DNA of 64,000 nucleotides. Origin: Limnomonas spitsbergensis (taxonomy: Eukaryota > Chlorophyta > Chlorophyceae > Chlamydomonadales). The DNA is taken from positions 310,001-374,000 of the forward strand of contig JAYJMM010000032.1 in the NCBI GenBank assembly GCA_037349105.1, read 5' to 3'. The notes under the pieces are model-generated. The model was not told the origin of the DNA, made no database searches, and saw only the letters and a list, made by a program, of their open reading frames with translations. Both the position numbers and the translations under genes were made by a program. This document shows positions 1-13,400 of this stretch, in pieces; positions within the stretch are counted from its first letter, which is position 1, and each line of letters begins with the position of its first letter.

Positions 1-76
1 TGAAGATGCGGTCTCCAGGCATGTGGAGTGTGGACGCGTTCTAAACCTCAACCCTCAACCCTCAACTCTCCCCTTA

Positions 77-3000
77 GGGTCTGCTGGCTGATGAGGATGC
101 GTTTTCCATGCACCTGGACGCACCTGGCGTGCTGGCCTGGCTGCTGGACCTCCTTCAGGCTGCAGCCAGTGACAACCGGTTGAATTCGCAGCCGACACGC
201 ATGGCAGCGGCCATGAGGGCGTCGCTGCTGCTGCCCTCAGGGGTGGGGTCCGGGGCGGGAGGTGCGGCCTGGTGGGGACAGGTCCCAGAAGACGGCTCCG
301 CCCGGCTGCCGTGCGGTGCCCCGCACTGCGAGGACATGGACGCGCTCGGGTTGACGGGTGGGCTGGACGTGGCTGCGCCGGCGGCAGGGATGGGTGCGGC
401 TGCGGCGTGGGATGACGCCTGCTCCGGCGACGGCTGCCGCGCGACCCAGGCCGATCCGGGCCTTGCGACGGCGGTTTCGGAGCTCGACCTCGTCTGCTGC
501 TGCATGTCGGCTCAGGTGCTGGGCCTGATGGCGTCCCGGCAGGCGGCGTCCAGGCAGGACGGCAAAGGCGACGTTACAGGCGCAGGCGGCGGCAGCAGCG
601 GCCCTGCTGGTCGAGCAGCGGCGGCGGCGACTGCGCCGCCGCCGCTGCTGCTGCTCCTGCAGCTGGGTGGCGGCGGGCGGCGCTGGCAGCAGCGCGGGGC
701 CAGCGGGGTCGCCGTCGAGGCGGCGCTGCTGCGCACGACCTGTGCGTTGCTGCAGGGAGGAGACGTGCTGGGCTGGAGGGGCGAGGCGGAGACCGCGACA
801 GCGTTGCGGTTGCATCGCCGGAGGATGGCTGCGGTGCATGCGGCAGCAGAGGCGTGCAATGCAGCGCTGCAGGGACTGGATGTCCATGAGCTATCCGATG
901 TGAGGATACGGGGAGGGTCGGGAAAGCCAGCTGGCTGAAAAGGGAAGCAACGTTTTTAATTCGAATTTGAATTTGAGGAAATTAGCCGGCATGGCCTCGG
1001 AGGAATGTATCAAATCCCTCATTCCAAGCGAGCATTTTTGTGCTGGACAGATGCTGCCTAGCAGCCCACGTTTGAACGTGGTTTTTGTACCCACCATCTA
1101 ATGCCCTGCCCCGATCCCTTACTTTCGGTCCAACGGATTAGATCATAACCTCATACCGTACTGTATAGAGGTAATGAGTCAATCCGCGGGGTTGGAAAAT
1201 GAGCCGGTATGAGTCCTAAACCCTTTACCGGATGAATTGTTCTCAACCAGCCCCGCTAAACCTGTTTTCTTGTAAACAGATATCGGTAGGCCACCGGGCA
1301 GGTTGAAAACATCTTTCGCCTGTGATGAAGGTGCCTGTTCCAATTTTTTGACGGGTCACAGTATTTTCTTCACACACACACACACACACTCTCTCTCTCT
1401 CTCACACTCTCTCTCACACACTCACACACACACTCACACACAAGGAGGATTTTGGATGCAGATGCATGCACGATGTGTCCGCAACCAGCAACCTCTCCTT
1501 CTCCCCCCACTCCCCCCCCCCTCAGGTCATCAAGGCTGCCTCGGCCCGACCGCTGCCAAGATCAGTAGTGCGCCCAGCCCCCGGCTGCCAAACACCCGCA
1601 CCCGGTGGGCGGGGGCCTGCAGCTGCTGCGGCTGCTGCCCTGCCGGCGGTCCTACTGCTGCCGGCGCTGGCCGAGGGGCTCGCGGCCGATTGCGTTTCCC
1701 CGGACACGAAGACCGCGCTGGCATGCATTGTCGCCACGCTGCTGAGCGAGCAGGCCCTGGCCGCACACGTGCTAAGGGGCGGCGCCTTTGAAGCGGGTGA
1801 GAGGGGAGAGCTTAAACTTAGTCCAAGTCGGGTGGGCTGGAGAAAGAGGGAGGAAAACAGGCGTGAAGCAGAGTGTGTGAACAAACATGCTCTGTTGTGA
1901 GCTCTGTCTTTGCCCAGCTTAGGCTTGCAGCATGATGGGAGCTGCCTCGGCGCTACGTCCGACCTGGGGTGGCTGGGTTACACGCCTCACTGCAGGGCGC
2001 ATTGCTTATTCATCGCTTCGCCATGCATCAGGTGTATCGAGGTACGGTACCGGTATGCGCCTAGATTTTGGCCATCCTAATACTGAACTGTACGGTGTTC
2101 ATCGAGAAAGCCATTCACCGGTATATAGTATTAAGTCTTTACCGGTACGGTACCTGGTTATGTCATGAAATAATCATCACCAGTTTCGGGGACCTGGACT
2201 CCTTTGAGGCCACCCTGTAGAAAAATATTATGTCCTGTGCATTTGACTACCAGGCTGGAAAGCCAGAGACGGAAGATATTCCTTTCTTACGCTTGAAGCT
2301 GACCCGCCTTACCCTTAAGGCTCAAAGCTGACCCGCTTCCCCGGCCTCATCCGCCCCCAGGCCCCACAGATCACACTGCACGCCTCATCCCCCCCGCTTC
2401 CCCGCATCCCACCTCATATAGAGTCCTTACCAGTTAGACCAAGGATCCAGATGTAGTTAACATCCTCTTAGGTTATTAGGATCGTTACACCTCAGCTGCA
2501 TGCCTGCCAGACACCCTCTCTCCCACACAAATACCTTTCCCATGTAGCGGGTCAGTGCCATGCACTGCCCTCTCACTCTTTCCCTCCCCGTGTGCCTCAG
2601 GTCCCGAGCTGCTCTGCCCCAGCGGCCCGAGCGTGGGCGCGCTGCTGGTCACCAGCCTCACCGACATGCTTCCCCCGGACACGCTGACGCTGCGCTGCGA
2701 CTCCGACGGTCGACCCGCAGCGCCGTCGGCCGGCCTGGCCTCAGCCTCCACCGCCGCCCGCCTCATCGCGCTGCGCAACGTGTTGGCGTTCAGCACCGGA
2801 GCCAAATCGGCCGCCATCTGCTCGGGCCTGCACGTGTCATTGATCCACTGCTGCACTGTCGCGGCAACGCTCTCAGCGGCAGCAGAGCGGCGCGAAGCGT
2901 CGGCGGCGGCCGCCAGGCCAGGGACAGCGGCCTCGACGCCGATGCTGCAGCAGCAGCGGTCAGGCTCCGGCTTGGATGCAGGATGCTCTACACCTGCCGC

Positions 3001-5098
3001 AGCGCGGGCCTCAAGGGACGCGCAGGCAGCCACTCGGGCGAGCCACGCAGCTCCCATGGCCCCATCTGGCTCAGCCGCTTTCGGCAGATCTTCTCAGCAT
3101 CGCACACGTGGCTTCCTTACGTCCGCAGCCGAGACCCTCCACGGGGATTCCTGCCCCGCCCAGCACGCGGCCGCAGAGGGGGCCTGCGGATCTGGATCTG
3201 CTGTCGTGCCCAGCGCAGCGGCTGGCCTGCCTCGTCAGGCGCTGCTATGGCTGGACCAGCGCGTCGCGGTCTGCCTCTCGCTGCTCAAGCACCTCGCCTT
3301 TGCTTGCGAGGCCAGCAGCCGGGCGCTCGCCCGGCCGGAAAAGGGCGGCGGCGGCGCGGTTGAGGCTGCGCGCAAGCTTTGGAGGCACGTGTTCTCGGAG
3401 CAGCAGCAGCAGCTGCACCCGCTGTCGAGAACCGCGGCGGCGCCTGCGCCTGCGGGCCGCGGTGAAAGGCGGCCGTGTACCGCCAGCCCTGGGCTGCACG
3501 AGATGCTGGGGTTGCTCACCAACCTCGTCGTCAGCTCCTCACAGGCTCGGGCGGACCTGGCAGACGCAGCGGTGGCGGCCAAGGGGGCAGCCTCTGGATC
3601 CGATGCGTCGCTGCTGCATTGCCTGGTGGATGTGTTGTTCACGGTAGGGATGTGCTGCTGAATGATCGAATTGGGGAGAGGACGGGACTGATTCACCTGT
3701 CCGGGGGGAAATGGGTGAAAAGTGGGGAAAGTGGGTGAAAAGTGTGGACACTTGTCCTAAGGAGGGCTCTCTGAAACTCTGTTCAATTGCTGTGTGCAGG
3801 CCATTATCGAGCAGTCCTTTTTCGGTTCAAGTTTTTGGCAGGAGGACCCCTGAATTGCTCTGCTTGACTGCTGTGTGCAGGCCCGTCTTGAGCAATCAAC
3901 GCACAGCCTGTTGGTGGGCCTACTGATGCACTTGACCGCCTCAGAGGACGGGACGCAGCAGCTGCTCAAAGTCCAGGGCCTGAACCCGGGCCTGAACCAG
4001 GGTCTGAACCAGGGTCTGAACCAGCAGCAGGGAGGGGACTTCCTGTCAGCGAGCATCAGGGTGCTGCGGGACGTTGCGCCAGCGGCAGGGGGCCAGGCCG
4101 GACGGGACAGGGACGCTACGAGGAAGGCCGGGCTGCTGCAGGTGAGTCGCCTGGGGTTCAGGGTTTGAATGCTCGAAGTGTTGAACCCTAAGTCTAAACC
4201 GTAAGTTGAACCCTGAGCCTTGAATTCTACTGGGGTGCAGGGTTTAGGGTTTGAATTGTTTATACCCCAAGTTGAATCCTAAGTGTTGACCCCAAGTTGA
4301 ACCCTGAGCCCTGAGCCCTGTAACGAGGATGCTGTGAGTAAGGCCAGGTTCTTGTATTGTGGCTGTTGCCTCCTCGATTCTCCTTGCGTCCTCACCCTGC
4401 CCCCTGCCCATATGCACCCGCCGCAGGTGCTGGTTAACATGGTGGCGCATGCGGACGGGCAGCGGGCCCTGCTGCGAGCGCCCTCAGCCGCCGGTGCTCT
4501 GGAGCTGGTCTCGGGCCTAGTGGACCCGGCCGCCGGCATGCCCCGCCCTGACGCCCGCATAGCTGAGCTGGCGCTGCTGCTCCTGCGCAACCTGTGCTTT
4601 GCGCCGGACGCCAGGAACCACGTGCTGGCGCACCCGCGGCTGCTGCCGGCGCTGCTCTGCCAGATCGAGCGGGCCACCGTGGCGCCGCGGGCGGCCGCGT
4701 ACGCTTCCTCGGCGGTGTGGGCGCTCATGTACCACGGGGAGAAGGTGAAGGCCGCCGTGCGGAGGCTACCCAGTGCGCACGAGCGGCTCCTGGTGGTCAA
4801 GGCCTCGTGCGAGTTTCAGATGGCAAAGCTCACACGGGTTGCGACGTTGACAGCGCCCGAGGAGGAAGTTCTCGGTGCCGCAGCTGCCCCACCCGCAGGC
4901 GGCAGTTGGCTGCTGCAGGCTCACGGGAGCATCTGCGCGTTGCTCGACGCGCTGAACACGACGGCCCTCCCGCTCAAGTCGGGCGCCGCACATCAGCGGC
5001 CTGTGTCGAGGGATGTGGGGTGGTCTTCCTCCCCGTCTCGCAAGGGCACATCGGTATGGCCCCAACATCGCGACCAGGATGCCACCACGCTCTTGTGA
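77..5098 (+). CDS. Rotatin-like armadillo-repeat protein, C-terminal five exons (5' partial)
   Basis: Five exons join without a frame break: 77-899, 1526-1796, 2601-3643, 3881-4141 and 4427-5098, about 1,023 codons. Each has AG before and GT after it, and the phases agree (0, 1, 0, 0). The gene continues left of the window. The product is a helical-repeat protein. Segments such as LIALRNVLAFSTGAKSAA (exon 3), LGLLTNLVVSSSQARADL (exon 3) and ALLLLRNLCFAPDARNHV (exon 5) read as armadillo helices. The last, followed by SAVWALMYHGEKVKAAV, matches the pattern I know from the rotatin C-terminus (LLRNLCF then ALWAL...KAK). Rotatin (Ana3 in flies) is a centriole/basal-body protein needed for cilia, which fits a flagellate alga. 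Long Ala/Gly/Gln-rich loops split the repeats, as is common in these algae. Homology is inferred from remembered family patterns; another armadillo protein is possible. Confidence 0.65.
1369..1442. repeat. CA/CT microsatellite in intron
   Basis: Alternating runs of CA and CT dinucleotides just upstream of the polypyrimidine tract of exon 2 of the rotatin-like gene. It may form part of the 3' splice-site pyrimidine tract. Confidence 0.9.
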
Positions 5099-5325
5099 GG
5101 AGGACCACACAACCGTCCCTTTCGTTTGTGCAAGCAACTGCAATAAAATCACATAATTTCAGTTCACACGATTTCCGAAAAATCTACTTGCTGGTAGAAA
5201 GCCCATACATAATCTGACCACGGGTTCATCTCATTACATGTCCTAATTTATTTCGGTGTTTCCAGTTTGTAGGCCCCTATCCCAGTCATTGACTCCAATG
5301 ATGCTCTGCTGGACATCAACGAGAT

Positions 5326-5330
5326 TGTAA
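5326..5330 (+). terminator. Candidate polyadenylation signal TGTAA
   Basis: TGTAA, the usual polyadenylation signal of volvocine algae, lies about 230 bases after the stop codon of the rotatin-like gene. An AATAAA-like AATAAAA also occurs near 5142. Which one is used cannot be told from the sequence. Confidence 0.35.
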
Positions 5331-7941
5331 AAGACCATCAAAAATATGAAATCGACCTCACGCAATGCTTCTATCACTGCGCCCCTCGAGCTGCATACCT
5401 CAAAGAGCTACCACTGGCACCATCCCAGGTTCCATATATTTCATGGCCTAACCATGGTCGGATATGGCCACATGGTAATACACCCCAGCTCCTCGAATGG
5501 CGAGTCTCACTGTAATGCTGGCTCATACCTACCTACGGTACATGACCCAGGAGGGTCTGAGTGCTGGCTTGTATCTACATACGTTACCAATGGGTCGACA
5601 TGGCAACACGGTAGTACAAATACCCTAGCTCCCAGAATGACGACCCTCCATGTAGCATACTTTTAGGTATGAGATGGAATACTGATAGTGCACATGTGAT
5701 GTACATCTGGACTGTGCAATGGATGATATACCGCATCGGTGCATCCTAAGGAGGCATGGACAGTACACATTCAGCCTTTGACACACGTTCTGAAATGGTT
5801 GCATGCAGCATGCCAGCGCACCCACTCACCCAAGGGTGACTATGCAAGCGGCTCAAAGGTGACTATGCAAGCGTTTATATATTCACATTTTCCATGCTAA
5901 ATGCTTTAGGTATCGCACATACTTGCAAAAACTGGGCCCGTAAAGGCGTGCAACGGCTTACATGGCAAAAAGCCCCCAACGGCCCAATCCATGCCCAGAT
6001 AATATATGGCCAGATAATGTCCAGATAATGTCGACGACCTCACTATCAGCATGTGCGTATCTTACCTGGTAATTATAACCTTATATTGCTGATATGAAAT
6101 GATATGATGGCCCATGAGACTGTATCATGGAAGGGCTTGGTGTCACAAGAGTTTCATGTACCTACAACACACACAACTTATTCGACCCCTAAAACCAACA
6201 GTACTTTGCACCCACAAAAGCCATTGTATTCTAATGACGCATAAATCACATGCCACACGAATACGGAATCCCGCAGACCAATCTAAGCGAAACACAAGAA
6301 GAAAGAAACCGTACTACCGGTACTAACTGGATGCAACAGTATGTACTACCAAGGGTATGAATCAATACTACCGACTAAAGGCTGAATCGGTCAATGCGTA
6401 AAGACAGGGCCATACAACCCTATTAGAAGACTGTGTCGTTAATTCTACTATTAGAAGAAGGATGGCGTTCTATGTACCGTACTAAGATAAGGGTAGCGTT
6501 GACACTGGAAGAGTGACGTTAGTTGACACTAGAAGACTAGGGCGTTCAGGTGTTACACTTGAGGAAGGATAGCGTTCTACTAGGAGACTGTGCAGTACTA
6601 CAAGAAGACGGATAAGCACTAGATACACTACCGTACGAGGGTGGGTGGGGGGGGAAGCAAGGCCCCCATCCCCCTAATTCTCCAAAATCCATCCGTTTGA
6701 CATGGAAGTTGCACCTTAGAAGGACTTTGGGAGGGTATCTCGGCTTCGAGAAAAAATACGTTTTCTTAAGGGCTTGGACCCCCCCCCCTCCTAGTCTGAC
6801 ATGCGTTGACCGGGTACTTAACGTTGACCGCTGACCATCATGTATGGGGTCGTTGGAAAGCCCTGGCTGGCCCTACCCTATTCGGTGAGATTTTCATATC
6901 ATGCAGTTTTCTCGGGGTTGAGATGTTATTTGCCAATACTCTTTTGTGAAATCTACGAAATCCTCACTGTTTGGCTCTCTGTACCGCAGTCACCATTGGG
7001 CCAACAATCATTTGGAAAGCTCTCGTCAGCCTCTGTAACTTTCGAGGATAGGGAGTTTCCAGTTGTTTTTGCCCCCCCCCCCCCTTCGCTATCGTAGGCG
7101 AGTTTTAGGTAGGGCTTCGGGATATATTAGATTGGTCTGCGGGTTTGCGTCTTCATGTGGCACATGGTTGATGCATACCGTAATTATAAAACAATGGCTT
7201 TTTGGGGTGCTATGTAACATTGGTTCTAGGGGTCAAATAAGTTGTGGGCGATTTGTAGGTAGGGTTCTGGTATTTTTTCCAGTGCCTTAGTCCTGACGAA
7301 CATGACCACCCTATACATGCTGACTGGCTTCCACAACTGGATGGTTCGATGGGGACCAAACCGGGAAACCTTGCCCGGCCAAGCATGCAAGCAACATAGC
7401 ATCATGCAACACCTGGTCCGTATGGGCCTAGGCCTGCTGCTGTGATCATGTCCCTGAATTGTACATGAAGAACCCTAATACCAGAGGTGACAAGCGCTGA
7501 TGTCGCCGTGGCTTGCATTCCTCGGTCACAGAGACATAGGCACCAATGGAAGCACTGAGCCCCCCTGCTGAGCCCTATCTGTTCTGCACTGTGCAGAAAT
7601 ACAGCTGTCCTGACTGCCAATCAACAGCAAAAGCGGTCAATTGCGTCCGTCCGTGGTCGTCATGACGAAGGCCAGTTTAAAAACATACCAGTACGCCGCA
7701 AAAAAACGATGTCCGTTTGCAGGTCAATAATTTGTCAGTAAATCATTGGCAATCACGATAGGAAATGGCCCCCGCCCAACACTTGTTACTCCTTTCCAGG
7801 GACTGCGGCTTACTGCTGCCGAAGTGCCTAAAGCCTTTGCTGCATCACCCCTAATGCATTGTAGTTTAGATGAGGGAGGCTTGTGCCTTATAACAAAACT
7901 CAAAATGTCATTATAAGCCCCAAACCTTGCAACATTAGTTC

Positions 7942-8122
7942 CATAGCAGAGGCTTCACAGCTTGTGCGGGTTTCCCCTAGAGCATCATTTGTATTGGTAC
8001 CAGCGGTGCGGGCCAGGAGTTTTAGACAGCTTCATAGCAGAGGCTTCACAGCTTGTGCGGGTTTCCCCTAGAGCATCATTGGTATTGGTACCAGAGATAA
8101 AAGCAAGAATTTTAAATAAATG
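7942..8122. repeat. 91-bp tandem duplication
   Basis: The segment starting CATAGCAGAGGCTTCACAGC at 7942 is repeated at 8033, nearly identical through GTATTGGTACCAG. The copies then diverge. Confidence 0.85.
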
Positions 8123-8689
8123 TATCTATGCATTTCAATTTAAGGGACCATTGCCTTGGTACATTCTGTTAGTATAAGGGTCATTGGTATTGTCACCAGT
8201 GGTTAGCCTTGTGTGGAATAGAAAATGATGTCTTAGTTGGCTTGGTAGCCGAGGTAATTTCCATTTACAGCTTATGCTGGGCACGTCCAAAACATCATGC
8301 TCCCCCTAAAAATTGTAAGGGAATATCGTGTTTCTGTATTTGATGGCTGCTGGCATAAAATATTGCAACCATCCAAAGATTAGTCCTCAGAATGCCAAGC
8401 GCAAGAACCAAATTAAGCCAGGGCCCGCCTTACATGGCTGTCCCGGGGATCAGCGTTACAACCATGGGCTGCGCTGAAAGACTCGGGCGCATTTAGAGGG
8501 GGGAAATTCAAACGGCAGTGGGGGAGGAAAAGGAGAAAAAGGGGGAAGGGATTCCTAAAATATACCAAATTGCAGCCAAGCAAACTTGCGCCCAGCGTGT
8601 GAGGTAATAGGTATGAATGTGTAGAGAGAGGCCCTTTAAATGCTGCCTAATGCGTCATGTGTAGAAACAAAAGCCAATGCCACTTCAAT

Positions 8690-8890
8690 GCGGACGCTGG
8701 TGACTTGGCCTCGGGCACTGCCTGTTATCAATTGGAGAAGAGCATCCCCGCCTCTGAGAGCAAGAGAGAGACAAAAAGGGAAAGAGCTAGTCCCAAAGGA
8801 GGCATGAAAAACAGGCAGCAAATTTTCCCTCAAGAAAGTCTATCACGTCCTCAACAAAAGCCAGAGCCTCCCACCCATGCCCTGGTACAT
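8690..8890 (-). repeat. Decayed dispersed repeat with coding remnant
   Basis: On the minus strand the stretch near 8835-8885 reads HGWEALAFVEDVIDF. Similar stretches occur on the minus strand near 32,775-32,840 (HGITALAFVDDEFELF) and 30,440-30,500 (LGWNALTCVEDVIAYAE). The three sites look like relics of one dispersed family whose source protein I do not recognise. Confidence 0.45.
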
Positions 8891-10248
8891 CTGTGACAGT
8901 AAGTCCGTGGCGCCCTCCGGGGGCCTGCCCAACCTCTCGCTCTCAGCCGCTTTTTCACGCTAGGGCACTGAAAACACGTACATGAAGCGCATCCTCCACC
9001 TGCTGGCCGTGTTCTCAGCCCAGCAATGTTGGCAGTAGTGTGTGTCACGCCCCTGATCGCTGCGCCGTCCTCTATTATCAGCTGTGCTGGCTGCTCCGAG
9101 ACGCAGCCTTTAGTTAGTGCACACACGGGCGCACGTGTTTTGCTAGTGCGGTTCTTGGCGTGCGATGATGCTGCATGTATTGTCGCGCCTGTGTCTGGGT
9201 ACATCTATGCCTTCCACCCTCCTGCGGCTTTTACGCACCCCTAGCTATGCTGTCAATCATGGCCCATGCTACTTGCACTGGGTTCCTGACTGATCTGGCA
9301 TGGCAGCGCAGCAACTCTGCGTCGTCTGGGCGCAACCAGCCCTTTTTTTCAGCCCCAAACGGGAGCATGCCTGGCGCTGCCAGGAGGTAAGCTTTGCTGA
9401 GGAGTCGGACCTGCAGCCTGGGGAGGTAATGGATGTAATGAAAATTACCAGTTTGACATGGGATGTGGCTTAAGCTGATTTGTTTAATCCACATGCATGC
9501 GTCAAGCCAAAGCTTCTGTGACAGGTTCACATGTGCCAAGCCAAGGGTACAATTCAGGTAACTTTCAGATAACCAGAGGCATGACGCTGCACCTCGACCT
9601 TTGCATGTCGCTTCTTGCCCCACGCTCAGCTCACCGCTGTGGGCGCATGACGTCTCGGTATGAAAACTTCACAAGTCTGCGTCCACTTACATCTCGGTTA
9701 GAAATATTTGACTATGGTGCCGCTTCTAGAGTCCTGGCGCCGATACCTCAAGCTCTCGATCCGCTCTGAAAGATGATGCCACGGCCCAGTGCGAACGGTG
9801 GCGCACGACATCAATAACTGTCAAGTGGGACTCTGCGAAGGTCCCTTCCTAATAATTGTGATAACTATCGTGCTTGCCAAGTTAACTGCATGATTGACAC
9901 GCCCTGGTGTAGGGGCCAGACTCCTGCATACCGGCCAGCGAATTCGTACTATACACACATCGATACTTCCAGAAATCCAATTCACAGACCTGCGGCGTCA
10001 AACATGTATCCATACCTTGATTAACAAGATTACATTATAGCCAGGATGATTCGGAGAAGAAATCTACCAATCTGCCCTCGGCGAGGGCAGTACCGACAAA
10101 ACGGCACTTGCGAGAGTGTAGTTTAATATCAGAATCTTAATCTACATGTTCGTTTATGCATTCCTGCAAGCGGGAAGGGCGTTTGGTGCTGATTCGATAA
10201 CGCCCTGCGAAACCGCCGAAACCCCTGCTGCCATCCAGAAATCCACCC

Positions 10249-10330
10249 CAGAGCAGCAACTCCCTACCGCCAGGGTTTATTTTTCAGGAGCCTGAAAAAT
10301 AAACCCTGGCGGTAGGGAGTTGCTGCTCTG
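10249..10330. repeat. Perfect 40-bp inverted repeat, 2-base spacer
   Basis: Bases 10249-10288 are exactly the reverse complement of 10291-10330, separated only by AG. It would form a 40-bp hairpin or cruciform. It lies about 100 bases before the truncated start of the LINE ORF. It could be a small-RNA precursor, a foldback element, a scar of an insertion event, or an assembly artefact. Confidence 0.95.
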
Positions 10331-10426
10331 ATGGGACTCCTGATCATGAGGGAACCCTTAAAAATCAGGGCTTCGCCTTTGAGTCAGGCCTTAGGGTGTA
10401 GCCAGGCTTTAGGCTTTAGACATTAG

Positions 10427-13400
10427 GGTTTCTCCTTTATTTTAGGAGGTAATGCTACAAGGAAGTTTAGTTTCACCCGCCTTGTAGATACATTTGACCG
10501 TCATAACACCCGTCTGCGGCAACAATTAAAAGACCAGTTTCATGTCAATGGCCAGCCCGTGCCATACTATCCACCTGACAAACCATACAAATATCTTGGT
10601 GTTTACATCACCATGACGCTCGATTTCCGCCACCATCTCCAACATCTCAGCTCCTCTATTTATACTAAAGGCCGACAACTCATCAATGCCAATCTACCAC
10701 CCCAACTAGCTCTCAACATTCTTGAACATGTCCTTAAACCCAAGATCACGTATTGCTTCCCAATCGCCCCTTTCTCGTTGGCCGACATTGCTACCCTTGA
10801 TCAACAACTTGCCCAAATTGCTCGGCTCTGCATGAACCTTGGTCCCTCTTTCCCCACAACCCTCATCCACACACCCCTCGATCGTGGAGGGGTTGGACTC
10901 ACCTCCTTACTTGTCGATTACATTCAGATCTCTGCCCTCTCCCTCACCCGCGCTCTCAATGACAGCGGTGACCTCGGACCTTTAACTCGAGGCGTGTTGC
11001 ACTCTCAACTTCACTTCCATGGCTCACTCCCCATCCCCTTGCAACGCACCCCTCGTAGTTTCTATATTCACCCCCTCCCCATGCGCCAACTCTCCCTCTT
11101 ACACAAAGCCGACATCACTCTACATCAAAGCACCTCCGGCATCATACCCCTCCTCGGCAACGATCTCCTTCAACAACTCATCCTCATCCTACATCCAACA
11201 CATCCTGGCGGCGATACCATGCCCGTCTCTATCAGTGACTATACTTTCCTTTCCCCCCTTTGGCATGTCGGCATTGTCTCCCTTGCCTCTCTTGTCACCA
11301 CCATAAGTGGCCACCCTTACCTTATCCCGGCAAACACTCTTCGTGACGCTTTCTTACACAAAGCCCGGACAGAGGATCTTGCCAAAGCACAACGGGTTCT
11401 CAATCAGCTGACCCTCCTTCTCCACGGCATTGCTCTGCCACTTGCCAAACAACACACCCTCACCTCACCCCTCCTAGAAGATACCCGTCGGGTTACTGTA
11501 GCTCATGACTTCGCCCATATTCCGCAGGGTACACATCATTCCCTTCAGCAAATTGCATCATCTTTACTTTACACGGACCCTACCGCACCCACCCATGCAC
11601 CACCTCCTACTCGTATACCCCCCCCCCCCGTCCCACCACCTGTCCCCTCCCGCCGTACCCGAGTCGCTCCCAGTCCGTCCCATGCCACACTTCCTCGTCC
11701 ACTTCCAACACTGCTTGGTCTAGCATGCACTATGACTCGTATGTCTACCTCCCTCCCGCCCATCCTACGGCCACTTATTATGCCTGCTTTCACACGCTCA
11801 CTCCTGGCACACACGTTCCAATCCTTGCCTCCCCCACCCCTCTCCTTACCCATACCAACACTTTTACCACGACATAACACAACTCTCCCTCCCCTTCCTC
11901 CTCCACCAACCTCCCAGATCAACACGCTGCATCCTCCAGCCACGCTCAATGTCCTCCACATGCTTGACACTGCGCTTGAACCGGTTCATCCCCTCGACAC
12001 ACATCTCACCAATCTCCAACAACAAGGCACTTGGTCTAGGGATCCCTTTCCCTCGGTCACCCCTTTCCCCCCGCCTCCGGGCGAAGACCCCAATTATCTA
12101 CTTGACCAATCACTCATCGATTCCCACCTCGTCATCCATACCTCACCAGTTAACCCAGATTACGACATCCTCCCACCCCTCTCCTTCACAATCCAAATTG
12201 GACTCCGTTATCCTACCACACACACACCCTTCCCTATGCCGACCCTCTCCACCTCTATGGCCCAGACTCATCTCGATAGGGCATTTGTCTACCGACCCAA
12301 TGGCACCTACGTTGGTCACATTCCTGTCCGCCGCCTACTCTGGCTACGCGCGTGCTATGACCGCATCCGTACCACACACCCAATTGACTTCGCACGCCTC
12401 ACTGACGGGTCCTTCGCACACGATCTTGCCTCCTTACTCCTCCGTTACCGCCTCTCCAATACCTCTCCCCAACGCCCCAACATTACCTCACGCACCGGCA
12501 AACATTCACCACTACTCCCCCCCCCTGCCATCAATGCCAACTGGGTCACTCCTGCCAGCCTCCACACTGATATCTCTGCTATCATGCCTCTCACGGTCCA
12601 CCGTTTCTCTTCACCCCTTTCTGTCCCGTTTTCAGCCCTCCAATATTCCTCACTTCGTGAGAAAGACTGCTTATTTGGGGCTCACTATCAACCTTATTCC
12701 ACCCCTTGGACAGGCACCTCCTTGGTTGAGCCTCCTTTTTCTGGTCCTGCACTACTCAAGGCTATCCGATGGTCGTTGGCATCACTTCAAAAACAACCCC
12801 ACATACCTACATCGACCTTCATCGTCGTTCCCAATTGGAAACAGGCCAAATTCATGACCCTCCTTAACTCAGGCCATCGCCATATCTCTTACACCAACCT
12901 CCACCACACCCATTTACCTTTTCTTCCCCCCGACCATCTCACTCCGGCCGATATTGCTAACGCAGGCATGCCGAAATTTGACCTTCTCCTCCTCCTCATC
13001 TCCAACACTCTTGGGGACACAACCCGTACTTTCCCATATATTGCTCCCACTTTGGCCCCGGGCTCCTCCCACCCTTCTCGCTACTTGCTCCCTCCCGGTT
13101 TTGGCCAGGCAAATCTCCTTCCTCAGCCCACCACATTCCTTGCACCTCCACCCTCAGCCCAGCCAAGCCCGACAACCCCTCCTCCCTACGCCCCCTCCTA
13201 CCCCCTCCGTTGGCACGATATACCGGCATATTACACCGATGGCTCGGCCCTATCTACACCTGGCAAAGGCACAGCCACGGGTGCAGCCTTCTATTGTACT
13301 CAAGACACCACTACCTACACAGTCCACCCCGATGGCCGGGCTGAAACCAACACTATTACACGGGCTGAGCTTGCTGGCATCCATGCTGCCCTCACTCATG

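Larger units (their letters stand above)
5331..10248. other. Long gene-free spacer with decayed repeats
   Basis: No exon chain or recognisable protein domain was found on either strand. Base composition is mixed and more AT-rich than the flanking genes. It contains poly-C tracts (about 6640, 6780 and 7070), several TACCGTA/TACCGGTA words, a 91-bp tandem duplication (7942-8122) and a decayed dispersed-repeat copy (about 8690-8890). Short ORFs here look like chance. Confidence 0.5.

Noticed and set aside
5100..6330. Small ORFs downstream of the rotatin-like gene
   Set aside because: No splice logic, domain or codon bias; likely chance.
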